A DNA stretch of 25,870 nt from Candidatus Dojkabacteria bacterium UBA5209 (GTDB lineage Bacteria; Patescibacteriota; Dojkabacteria; SC72): contig DHVL01000006.1 in the NCBI GenBank assembly GCA_002412645.1, positions 10,171 to 36,040 of the forward strand, given 5' to 3'. The position numbers were made by a program, and so were the translations under genes. Of this stretch, positions 1 to 5,919 are shown piece after piece (the stretch's first letter is position 1; each line of letters begins with the position of its first letter). The notes under the pieces are model-generated. The model ran no database searches and was not told where the DNA came from. It saw only the letters and a list, made by a program, of their open reading frames with translations.

Positions 1-114
1 TCATTTAGAGAGGATGGTAAAACTATTGCACAGTGTGAGAATGAAGGTCTACCAAGAATACCTCAAAGCGATTTATGGGATGAAGTAGGGGAGTGGTTAA
101 AAACAAATATTTGA
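1..114 (+). CDS. C-terminal end of an unrecognised protein (partial)
   Basis: An open frame runs from the first base to a TGA at 112-114 and gives 37 residues, ending in WLKTNI. The tail is acidic and amphipathic, with no motif I can assign. The start lies outside the window. A short hairpin plus T-run follows directly (116-135), which fits the true end of a transcription unit. Reading frame and stop are clear; function is unknown. Confidence 0.6.
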   Translation, partial: SFREDGKTIAQCENEGLPRIPQSDLWDEVGEWLKTNI

Positions 115-115
115 G

Positions 116-135
116 AATAGGTTTAACCTATTTTT
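116..135 (+). terminator. Intrinsic terminator after the first gene
   Basis: AATAGG (116-121) pairs with CCTATT (127-132) around a 5-nt loop, and the 3' arm runs into a T-run through 135. It begins two bases after the stop of the upstream gene. The T-run is also the first part of repeat copy A. Confidence 0.6.
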
Positions 136-166
136 AAGTTCCATGCCTGAAAGTGTAGCCCACCAT
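131..166 (+). repeat. Direct repeat copy A
   Basis: The 16-mer TTTTTAAGTTCCATGC (131-146) is followed by an 11-nt variable segment (147-157) and the 9-mer GCCCACCAT (158-166). The same 16-mer, spacing and 9-mer recur at 714-749. Weaker similarity continues about 20 nt further (TATTCTCTT...GGATAT here, ATATCTCTT...TGATAT there). Read on the minus strand, each copy encodes a short MVGxxxxHGT-stop peptide; whether that means anything is unknown. Confidence 0.75.
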
Positions 167-186
167 TATATTCTCTTGTGGATATC

Positions 187-215
187 TTGATTTAACGGCA
201 TATTTCATATACAAT
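187..215 (+). promoter_or_regulatory. Sigma70-type promoter for the 73-aa ORF
   Basis: TTGATT (187-192) and TACAAT (210-215) are separated by exactly 17 nt, predicting a start near 222. The resulting leader of about 54 nt holds a GTAGC-TAT-GCTAC hairpin (227-239) and a segment complementary to the Shine-Dalgarno (241-247). Unlike most genes in this window, this one has a real structured 5' UTR. Confidence 0.6.
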
Positions 216-240
216 AAAGTGTTAGAGTAGCTATGCTACG

Positions 241-268
241 TTCTTTCAAAACTGGGCCAAAGAAAGGA
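241..268 (+). promoter_or_regulatory. Possible Shine-Dalgarno-masking hairpin
   Basis: TTCTTTC (241-247) can pair with GAAAGGA (262-268), including one G-U pair, across a 14-nt loop. The 3' arm is the Shine-Dalgarno of the ORF starting at 276. Such an arrangement would hide the ribosome site unless opened, for example by temperature, a ligand or another RNA. This is seen from pairing only, and the stem is A/T-rich and modest in strength. Confidence 0.4.
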
Positions 269-275
269 GTTTATT

Positions 276-497
276 ATGGGACCCAAAGATCGCAAGACTG
301 TTGAACGTGATGACGGCGATGGTTGGAAGCATCGCACCACATATGACCCAACAACGAATAATCGTTGGAGTCATGACGAGAAAGATACAGGTCTCGGTGG
401 GGTCGGGTCAAACTGGTTTGAAGTGAAGGATGCACATCATACCAACCAGAATGACAATAGCCATGACGACGATGTCGGTTTTGGTGAATCTACCTAA
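276..497 (+). CDS. Small hydrophilic acidic protein, unknown (73 aa)
   Basis: The ATG follows a strong Shine-Dalgarno (GAAAGGAG, 262-269), which is rare in this window. The 73-residue product is very polar: rich in Asp, His, Asn and Gly, with almost no hydrophobic stretch, no Cys and no signal peptide. It is probably largely disordered. Base composition is clearly more GC-rich than neighbours, and all four Arg codons are CGT/CGC, whereas surrounding genes mostly use AGA/AGG. That fits either very high expression or foreign origin. It has its own promoter and structured leader and lies between two direct repeats next to a structured RNA. I recognise no family. Codon bias, promoter and RBS make it likely a real gene, but function is unknown. 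Confidence 0.65.
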   Translation: MGPKDRKTVERDDGDGWKHRTTYDPTTNNRWSHDEKDTGLGGVGSNWFEVKDAHHTNQNDNSHDDDVGFGEST

Positions 498-517
498 GTA
501 TTTCTTTTTTACCCAGG

Positions 518-560
518 AGAGGGGAGTCTTCAAATTGTTTTTATACAGGAACTCCTCTCT
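518..560 (+). terminator. GC-rich hairpin after the 73-aa ORF
   Basis: AGAGGGGAGT (518-527) pairs with ACTCCTCTCT (551-560), ten base pairs with one G-U, around a 23-nt loop. It starts 20 nt after the ORF's stop. There is no clean T-run after it, so it may be a weak terminator, an mRNA-stabilising 3' hairpin, or part of a longer RNA that includes the cloverleaf element at 573-690. Confidence 0.45.
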
Positions 561-572
561 TCACTTTCATTA

Positions 573-690
573 TGTAGGTCGGTTGTGAGTTGGTAGAAGC
601 TCACATTGCAAGTTCCTGCTTATACGCTGTAAAAAGCGAAGATAAGGTGGGGCGTTTAGCAATCTAGCGGTGCAAGTCCGACGACCTACA
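573..690 (+). ncRNA. Cloverleaf-like structured RNA, tRNA-like, unassigned
   Basis: A 9-bp perfect outer stem joins TGTAGGTCG (573-581) to CGACCTACA (682-690). Inside are three arms. Arm 1: GTGAG 585-589 with CTCAC 600-604, its loop containing TTGGTAGA as in a tRNA D-loop. Arm 2: ATTGC 605-609 with GCAAT 659-663, extended by CTTAT 619-623 with ATAAG 642-646 and CGCT 625-628 with AGCG 635-638. Arm 3: CGG 668-670 with CCG 678-680 around a 7-nt TGCAAGT loop resembling a T-loop. A T-run (692-697) follows. The segment is visibly GC-richer than the genome. It is not a standard tRNA: the middle arm is about 59 nt, U8 and U55 are missing, the T-stem is only 3 bp, and no anticodon can be assigned. It also lacks 5S rRNA hallmarks. 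Strand is inferred from tRNA resemblance and the T-run. Confidence 0.6.
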
Positions 691-713
691 ATTTTTTATA
701 CAATACTATTCTG

Positions 714-749
714 TTTTTAAGTTCCATGCGTTTTAATATCGCCCACCAT
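714..749 (+). repeat. Direct repeat copy B
   Basis: Second copy of the 16-mer (714-729) plus 11-nt variable segment (730-740) plus 9-mer (741-749), 583 bp downstream of copy A and in the same orientation. It lies between the cloverleaf RNA and the promoter of the gene at 781, so the two copies bracket the 73-aa ORF and the RNA. Confidence 0.75.
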
Positions 750-765
750 CCATATCTCTTTTTTG

Positions 766-774
766 TGATATTAT
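766..774 (+). promoter_or_regulatory. Extended -10 promoter, probably leaderless
   Basis: TGATATTAT (766-774) is an extended -10 element (TGn plus TATTAT) ending 6 nt before the ATG at 781. Transcription would start at or next to the start codon, so the mRNA is predicted to be leaderless. No Shine-Dalgarno is present. Confidence 0.5.
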
Positions 775-780
775 TTCTTT

Positions 781-1551
781 ATGAATAAATCTACCAATAA
801 CTCAATTTCCTGCTCTCACTCCAATGGTGAAGATCGGGCTAAGACGGTAAGGAGATTGGAATCCAATTATCAAGGTGAATATGGAGAGTATAAATACTAT
901 GCGGGACAGACATTTGTATTTAAAGATGGAGGGATAGCTAACAAAACATTATTAATATCAGAAGAAGCTCCTAATCATGAAGAACGCCCATATCTGAAAT
1001 TCAGAGCTAGACCTGTATATGTAGGAGATACACAGGAAGATTTAAAGGGAGTTATCAAAGATTGGGAAGAGGAAGACGCTTGGTACTTCTCTGAATTTGG
1101 AGATATTACTGGATTAAAAATGCCAGAAGAGAAATACAGTATCTGCGATGATCCTTTGGGAAGTAGCAATAAAACAATTTTAATATCTACAAAATGGATA
1201 GAGAATATACAAGGAGATATATTTAGAATAGATGCAAACAAATTACACTCTTATATATTAGAACATCCTAAATTTAGAAAGACACTTGTAGGGCTAATTA
1301 AGAAGTTTGTATCACTCTCAGAGGAAGATATATACCCTGATTATTTAGGAGTAGATAATGTTGCAATATATTTGGAATCAGGAAAACCAAGAATAGCACT
1401 TATAGATAGGCATATTGTATGGAGAGGGAAATATTGTAATGAAAAAGTAAAGGCTAGGTTAGATAGAGCTAATATACGATTTAAAGAGTTTCTTAAAAAT
1501 CCCTTAAAACTGGAAAATGTTAAGATGCTAACGGGGAAGATCAAATCTTAA
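781..1551 (+). CDS. Uncharacterised protein, possible kinase-like fold
   Basis: 256-residue soluble protein with no signal peptide or membrane segment. I do not recognise the family with confidence. The C-terminal third has YPDYLGVDNVAIYL, then a short gap and ALIDRH (about residues 186-212). This resembles the catalytic-loop Asn and the downstream metal-binding Asp (here in LIDRH) of diverged kinase-fold proteins such as aminoglycoside-phosphotransferase-like or YrbL-like families. No clear ATP-binding Lys motif stands out, so kinase is a hypothesis only. It is preceded by repeat copy B and a predicted leaderless promoter. Its 3' end overlaps the convergent metalloprotease gene by 4 bp, so neither has room for a separate terminator. 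Confidence 0.75.
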   Translation: MNKSTNNSISCSHSNGEDRAKTVRRLESNYQGEYGEYKYYAGQTFVFKDGGIANKTLLISEEAPNHEERPYLKFRARPVYVGDTQEDLKGVIKDWEEEDAWYFSEFGDITGLKMPEEKYSICDDPLGSSNKTILISTKWIENIQGDIFRIDANKLHSYILEHPKFRKTLVGLIKKFVSLSEEDIYPDYLGVDNVAIYLESGKPRIALIDRHIVWRGKYCNEKVKARLDRANIRFKEFLKNPLKLENVKMLTGKIKS

Positions 1552-2510
1552 AGATTTCCTCTGTCTGTTTGCATCCACTCTTCCATTTGACTACTGCCAA
1601 TCATAACTAAAGCTTTTAGAGATTTATCTTCTTTCTTTGCTATCTCTAATTCCTTCTTCCAAAGATATGAGCCGATGTGATATCCCAATCCATTTCGTTT
1701 GCTTAATAAAGTGAAGAAATTTTTATTATTTGCTTCAAAATTATCTGGAATAGGTTTACCATTGTACATATAGTTATACCACTGTTTAAATGAATCTCTA
1801 TTTTTCAATTCCTCGAATATTTCGTTTCTTTCTACCTCATTCTCTGATTTAAACCATCGATTAATAATCTTCACCCAAAATTTACCATCTGCTTCTACAG
1901 CATCGTGTGGTAGGTAATGGTAAGGTTCTATATATGTAGTTAATCCTTCTTCCCACATAAAATCCCAAGCAAGTTTCTCCCAAGAGCTATGCCTTGTCTC
2001 TGGATTTTTTCCTAATTGTCTTAGAAATGTATGAACACTCTCATGGGCAACAAAGGAGAGTAGTTTTTCCTCAGTAGAATTGTCTCCTCCTCTTCTCTTC
2101 CTTAAGTAGTTTATATTTATTGCACATCCTTGACCGTATAAAGATTTCGCATCTCCTCGAATTGGATTAAAAAGAAAAGCTATTGGAAAAGGTTTTATTG
2201 GTATGTCAGGATTAATAGCTTGTGCTATTTTTACTCCATCTTTAGAAGCTATTACTGCCTTATTAAAGTCAAAGTTTTCAGAAGCAATATTTAATTCTTG
2301 AAGTATCTTCTCTTTACCTCTTTTCTCAATATCCTCCTCGAAGGAATATTCAGGATCAAAAACCTTCAATACTTTGAGTTCTTCCTCAGGAATAGGGGTT
2401 CTATTTTCGAGATATCCTCTGATTGATGTGGTTAAATCGTATATACCTGGTTCTAAGGCAATCTCATTTAGTTCGGTATTTCTTTGCAAGTTTTCTTTTA
2501 TATCTGACAT
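1548..2510 (-). CDS. Zinc metalloprotease-like protein (HExxH)
   Basis: 320 residues. HESVH at 156-160 followed about 27 residues later by WEEGLTTYIE (186-195) gives the gluzincin pattern HExxH...E: two His and a downstream Glu bind zinc, and the first Glu is catalytic. No signal peptide or membrane segment is visible, so it looks cytoplasmic. The first 90 residues are acidic and unassigned. It is last in a minus-strand trio, starting 9 nt after the Nudix gene, so the three are probably co-transcribed. Substrate is unknown. The exact peptidase family is not recognised, and the motif alone supports the activity call. Confidence 0.75.
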   Translation of the reverse strand: MSDIKENLQRNTELNEIALEPGIYDLTTSIRGYLENRTPIPEEELKVLKVFDPEYSFEEDIEKRGKEKILQELNIASENFDFNKAVIASKDGVKIAQAINPDIPIKPFPIAFLFNPIRGDAKSLYGQGCAININYLRKRRGGDNSTEEKLLSFVAHESVHTFLRQLGKNPETRHSSWEKLAWDFMWEEGLTTYIEPYHYLPHDAVEADGKFWVKIINRWFKSENEVERNEIFEELKNRDSFKQWYNYMYNGKPIPDNFEANNKNFFTLLSKRNGLGYHIGSYLWKKELEIAKKEDKSLKALVMIGSSQMEEWMQTDRGNL

Positions 2511-2519
2511 AGTATTAAT

Positions 2520-2954
2520 TTATCCTCTTTTTATCTCGTTATTTATTTCTTCAATCTTAACCCAATGATTTATTAAAAATTCCCTATCTACATCGTTATG
2601 AAGTTTCTCTAGTGCCTCTTCATATGTAAACCAATCAGCTTCTATTACATTCTTATCCGTTGGATTTAAATCTCCATTGTAAGAAGTTTTAAATAAAAAC
2701 ATGTGTATTTCCATAGGGAAAGAACCTGGAGTCTCTACTGTTATACCATTGGGATATCTTTCATAGGAACCTAGCTCTTGTATATATGTAAAGTCCTCTA
2801 AACCTGTCTCTTCGAGGATTTCTCTTTTTGCAGTTGTAATGTAATCTTCTCCTTCATCGACTCCTCCTCTTGGAAATCCCCATAGATGTTCATTTGCTAA
2901 AGCTATGTTATTCTCTGCGTTTAATACAACACCCCCTGCTCGTATTGATTTCAT
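2520..2954 (-). CDS. Nudix hydrolase
   Basis: 144 residues with a complete Nudix box: G30, E36 and REILEETGL at 44-52, matching GX5EX7REUXEEXGU. This loop binds Mg2+ and hydrolyses a nucleoside diphosphate linked to another moiety. The preceding segment WGFPRGGVDEGE matches the usual LPGG-type lead-in of MutT/diadenosine-polyphosphate-type enzymes (here FPRGG). The substrate cannot be told from sequence; house-cleaning of oxidised or alarmone-type nucleotides is common in the family. It sits between the P-loop kinase (9 nt upstream) and the metalloprotease (9 nt downstream). Confidence 0.9.
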   Translation of the reverse strand: MKSIRAGGVVLNAENNIALANEHLWGFPRGGVDEGEDYITTAKREILEETGLEDFTYIQELGSYERYPNGITVETPGSFPMEIHMFLFKTSYNGDLNPTDKNVIEADWFTYEEALEKLHNDVDREFLINHWVKIEEINNEIKRG

Positions 2955-2963
2955 TATTAATTA

Positions 2964-3473
2964 TTATTTTAAGTTATCTACAAAAGAATTAATTTCCTTC
3001 CAAGAGTTTAGTTTTCTTGTTTTTTCAGAGTAGGGTTCAATCCTTTCTCTAAGAGACTGCTTCCCTTTGCTATTACCTAGTCCATACCTTTTCTTAAATA
3101 AGTGTATACAGAGATTTATAGTTTCTTTTAAAGAATCTTTTCTCTTATATGATCTTCTAAAAACATGGTACCACTGAGAGAGTATATTTTTAAATGTAAG
3201 GAAGAGAATACAATCTGCTGACTTTAGGCATTCTTTTACTAGGTGTCTTGTAGAGCCCTCTATAATCCAGTTATCTTCTTTTGAAAGGATATTCTGCAAT
3301 AATTCTATTTGCTCTTCGTCAGTTCTTCTTACTGAATATTTCTTTACCCAAAAAATATCATCAAGCTCTATGTTCTTTATATTTAGATTTTTACTAAGTA
3401 ACTGTGCTAGTGTGGATTTTCCTCGCCCAGAATCTCCAAGTATTAAAAACTTCTTACAATTTTTTATTTCCAT
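2964..3473 (-). CDS. P-loop small-molecule kinase (adenylate-kinase-like)
   Basis: 169 residues. A Walker A motif, GDSGRGKS (13-20), is followed by ELDDIFWV (36-43), as in proteins annotated as AAA/adenylate-kinase-like or FlaR/topology-modulation kinases, where the Asp pair lies in the substrate region. NWIIEGSTRHL (about 68-78) matches the family's 'WIIDGNY' strand. It probably phosphorylates a nucleotide or other small molecule; the substrate is unknown. First gene of the minus-strand trio. Its ATG follows an extended -10 box (TGGTATAAT) with a 5-nt gap, implying a leaderless transcript. Confidence 0.75.
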   Translation of the reverse strand: MEIKNCKKFLILGDSGRGKSTLAQLLSKNLNIKNIELDDIFWVKKYSVRRTDEEQIELLQNILSKEDNWIIEGSTRHLVKECLKSADCILFLTFKNILSQWYHVFRRSYKRKDSLKETINLCIHLFKKRYGLGNSKGKQSLRERIEPYSEKTRKLNSWKEINSFVDNLK

Positions 3474-3478
3474 ACGAA

Positions 3479-3487
3479 ATTATACCA
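3479..3487 (-). promoter_or_regulatory. Extended -10 promoter, leaderless, for the P-loop kinase trio
   Basis: On the minus strand TGGTATAAT occupies 3487-3479 and ends 5 nt before the ATG at 3473. No TTGACA-like -35 is seen at the right distance, which fits an extended -10 promoter. Confidence 0.55.
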
Positions 3488-3508
3488 TCATATTTTAATA
3501 TCTCTCTA

Positions 3509-3517
3509 TGTTATAAT
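3509..3517 (+). promoter_or_regulatory. Extended -10 promoter, leaderless, for the gene at 3523
   Basis: TGTTATAAT (3509-3517) ends 5 nt before the ATG at 3523. Together with the minus-strand element at 3479-3487 it forms a divergent promoter pair in a 49-bp gap, with the same architecture on both sides. Confidence 0.55.
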
Positions 3518-3522
3518 TCCAT

Positions 3523-4263
3523 ATGCATAATAAAGAACAATATCCTAAAGAACTTTTTCATTTGATAGTAGAGTATGCAAAAAAGAAATCAGAAATACTC
3601 AACATTGATTTGCTGGAATCTATAAAACTGTATACCCCCATCTACTATCTAATAGGTAATCATGAATGGGAATTTAAAGAAGACTCTATATATTGGAAAG
3701 AGTTTGTTCAAAGATATGAGAAAGGAGAGGATTTAGTAGAATTGATAAATGATATGTATATTAGAAATGATAAAGCAGAGAATAGTCACAAGTGGTATGG
3801 TTGTTTTAGGTATAAATATGTAGAAGATGAGAATGGTATTGGTACTGTGAAATTGCATTTCCTAAATAACCGTAGTAGTAAAGAAGGACCTCTTTCATCT
3901 ACTCAAACAGAGAAGAGATTAGAGGAGTTAAAAGAGATGTTTGAAGATATAAAAAAGAATCATCCTAACATTAAATATGTAGAAGGCGGTAGTTGGTTAT
4001 ACAATATAGAAGCGTACAAAAGGTTGTTTCCAAAGGAATACACAAATAATATGAGATCCGTACCTCCTAAGACTAATAACTTAGTAATATGGGGTCAGTT
4101 TATTAACTCTGAGTGGTCTATTAAGAAAGATTATGCTCAAAGATTTTTAAATAAGATTAAGAAAGCAAAGAGGAAGGAAGATTTAGAGAATTCTTTTGAG
4201 ATGTTTTCTTTGTTTCCTAAGGCTGAGATTAAATATTTTTATAATTTTTATTCCATAATTTAG
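3523..4263 (+). CDS. Uncharacterised protein (246 aa)
   Basis: 246-residue, highly charged soluble protein with no Cys cluster, signal peptide or membrane segment. Notable parts are GNHEWEF (about 46-52), HKWYGCFRYKY (about 88-98), a central Lys/Glu-rich helix (about 128-150), YVEGGSWLYN (about 154-163) and VIWGQFINSEW (about 189-199). The pattern of conserved-looking Trp and Gly residues suggests a folded enzyme or ligand-binding domain, but I do not recognise the family. Transcribed divergently from the Nudix/metalloprotease trio through a shared short intergenic region. Confidence 0.75.
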   Translation: MHNKEQYPKELFHLIVEYAKKKSEILNIDLLESIKLYTPIYYLIGNHEWEFKEDSIYWKEFVQRYEKGEDLVELINDMYIRNDKAENSHKWYGCFRYKYVEDENGIGTVKLHFLNNRSSKEGPLSSTQTEKRLEELKEMFEDIKKNHPNIKYVEGGSWLYNIEAYKRLFPKEYTNNMRSVPPKTNNLVIWGQFINSEWSIKKDYAQRFLNKIKKAKRKEDLENSFEMFSLFPKAEIKYFYNFYSII

Positions 4264-4330
4264 GTTGCATAGTTCCTTGGTTTCGAAGCTAATGGGAAAG
4301 CATCGCCACACAAGTCTCTTTATATTTCTG

Positions 4331-4359
4331 TTGACATCTTTAGCATATCCATCTATATT
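4331..4359 (+). promoter_or_regulatory. Near-consensus sigma70 promoter for glnA
   Basis: TTGACA (4331-4336), 17-nt spacer, TATATT (4354-4359): the best plus-strand promoter in the window. It predicts a start near 4366 and a leader of about 44 nt before the ATG at 4410. The segment before it (4264-4330) is GC-richer than usual intergenic DNA here but shows no structure I can name. Confidence 0.75.
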
Positions 4360-4409
4360 CTTAGTATATCTATTGAAAAAGATATATTAAAATATTAAAC
4401 AGATATTAT

Positions 4410-5846
4410 ATGGAGAACAGCCTCTCAAACTTTCTCACTATCTCATATCAAGAATTAGAGAAACTTAATCTAGAAGCAAAAGAAAAAAGAAAAGACAGAG
4501 ATGATACCAATCTCTCTGAATTAGAGAAAAAGTATAGGAAATATTTAGAAGAAACAGAATCTATAAAAGCAATTACAGTAGCATTCTCTGATTTAGAAGG
4601 AAGATTCCATATGCTCGACTATGACAAGAAATATCTATTAGAATCAAGTAACAACCTAACATTTGATGGATCATCAGTACGAGGCTTTAGTAGTGTAGAT
4701 GAATCAGATTTAAGATTAAAGTTAGATTGGGCGTCATTTTACTGGTTACCTGCAGATATATTTGGGGCTGGTAAGGTAGCAATCTTTGCAGATATTCATA
4801 CGAGAGAGGGAGAAGTACATCCTTCAGATTTTAGAGCTAGGTTAAAAACATATTTAAGAGAACTTAACAAAGAAGGATTAGAAGTAAATGTTGGAAATGA
4901 ATTAGAGGGTTTCCTTTTTGAAGGTGTAGATGCAGAGATGAAATACAGGGAGAGTAAGGGATTTAAATTAGTTTCTCCCGGTGGATATTACCATTCTCTA
5001 CCTAAAGACAAACTAAGGCTCTTTATCGACTCTGTTGCTGAAGCACAAAGAGCATTAGGTTTTGAAAATGAAAAAGATCATCCAGAAGTAGCTCCATCTC
5101 AATTTGAACTTAACTACAAATATACAGACCCTATTAACGCTGCAGACCAAATCCAGCTTTACAAAATGGTAGCAAGACAAATAGCGGAGAATATGGGATG
5201 TACTGCATGTTTTTTGCCAAAACCATTAACAAATATTAATGGTAGTGGTATGCATACCAATATCTCAATACTAAAGAAAAACAAGAATATATTTTTTACA
5301 AAAAATGGAGTAGAAACACTCTCTAAGGTTGCTCAAGATTTCATAGAGAGGGTATTAGCTAATGCAACAGATATATGTCTTGTATTAAACTCAAGTGTAA
5401 ATTCTTACAGAAGATTAGATCCTAACTTTGAAGCACCTAATCAAATTAAATGTTCAGCAATAGATAGGTCAGCTATGATAAGGATACCTACTGGGAATGA
5501 AAAATCTACTCGTATTGAAGTAAGATCTGTTGGAAGTGATACTAATCCTTACCTCTTAACATTTATATTGCTTAAGGTAGGACTAGAGGGTCCCAAAGGA
5601 GAAGTAAGAGAGAGTAAGAGACAAAGGACTAGAGTACTACCTGGTAATATACATGACTCATTAAGGATATTTAAAGCTAGTGATTTAATGACTAATATAA
5701 TGGGGCAAGATGCTAAGGATAGATATGCTGGATTAAAAGAAAAGGTTGCAGATAGGGCACATAAGGAACTGGGTAAGAGTGTAAAAAAATCAGAGGTAAT
5801 ATATCACCATGAAGTAACAAATCAGTACCTATGGAATCAGTTCTAG
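4410..5846 (+). CDS. glnA: Glutamine synthetase (GlnA, type I-like)
   Basis: ATP-dependent ligation of ammonia to glutamate, the main entry of ammonium into glutamine; a cytoplasmic oligomer in this family. 478 residues, close to the usual 440-480. The beta-Grasp N-domain shows FDGSSVRGF (85-93). The catalytic domain has the metal-binding E-L-E of NELEGF, VAPSQFEL in place of the usual EVAPGQxE, NGSGMH (277-282, catalytic His) and RIEVRSVGSDTNPYL from R368. A Lys/Glu-rich, probably helical extension of about 45 residues precedes the domain. I see no typical adenylylation-site segment near the C terminus, so GlnE-type control is unlikely. Single-gene unit: strong promoter upstream, hairpin (5850-5871) downstream. 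Confidence 0.9.
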   Translation: MENSLSNFLTISYQELEKLNLEAKEKRKDRDDTNLSELEKKYRKYLEETESIKAITVAFSDLEGRFHMLDYDKKYLLESSNNLTFDGSSVRGFSSVDESDLRLKLDWASFYWLPADIFGAGKVAIFADIHTREGEVHPSDFRARLKTYLRELNKEGLEVNVGNELEGFLFEGVDAEMKYRESKGFKLVSPGGYYHSLPKDKLRLFIDSVAEAQRALGFENEKDHPEVAPSQFELNYKYTDPINAADQIQLYKMVARQIAENMGCTACFLPKPLTNINGSGMHTNISILKKNKNIFFTKNGVETLSKVAQDFIERVLANATDICLVLNSSVNSYRRLDPNFEAPNQIKCSAIDRSAMIRIPTGNEKSTRIEVRSVGSDTNPYLLTFILLKVGLEGPKGEVRESKRQRTRVLPGNIHDSLRIFKASDLMTNIMGQDAKDRYAGLKEKVADRAHKELGKSVKKSEVIYHHEVTNQYLWNQF

Positions 5847-5849
5847 CTG

Positions 5850-5871
5850 GGAAATCTCAATTTTGATTTCC
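5850..5871 (+). terminator. Weak terminator-like hairpin after glnA
   Basis: GGAAATC (5850-5856) pairs with GATTTCC (5865-5871) around an 8-nt loop, 3 nt after the glnA stop. Only a TT follows, so termination is uncertain. Confidence 0.4.
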
Positions 5872-5884
5872 TTCCATGTATATA

Positions 5885-5913
5885 TTAATATTAACGTATT
5901 AACTTAATATATT
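5885..5913 (+). promoter_or_regulatory. Candidate leaderless promoter for the gene at 5920
   Basis: TTAATA (5885-5890), 17-nt spacer, TATATT (5908-5913), ending 6 nt before the ATG at 5920. The region is very AT-rich, so chance matches are possible; the spacing agrees with other leaderless candidates here. Confidence 0.4.
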
Positions 5914-5919
5914 TTTAAG

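Noticed and set aside
573..690. Ordinary tRNA or 5S rRNA
   Set aside because: The anticodon arm is replaced by a long arm of about 59 nt with no readable anticodon, positions 8 and 55 are not U, and the T-stem has only 3 bp. Length matches 5S rRNA, but there is no two-arm 5S layout and no conserved CCGAAC segment.
4268..4325. A third copy of the repeat at 131/714
   Set aside because: AGTTCC and a GCC-CAC-like stretch occur, with TCTCTTT nearby, but the spacing is about 12 nt too long and the invariant blocks are not intact.
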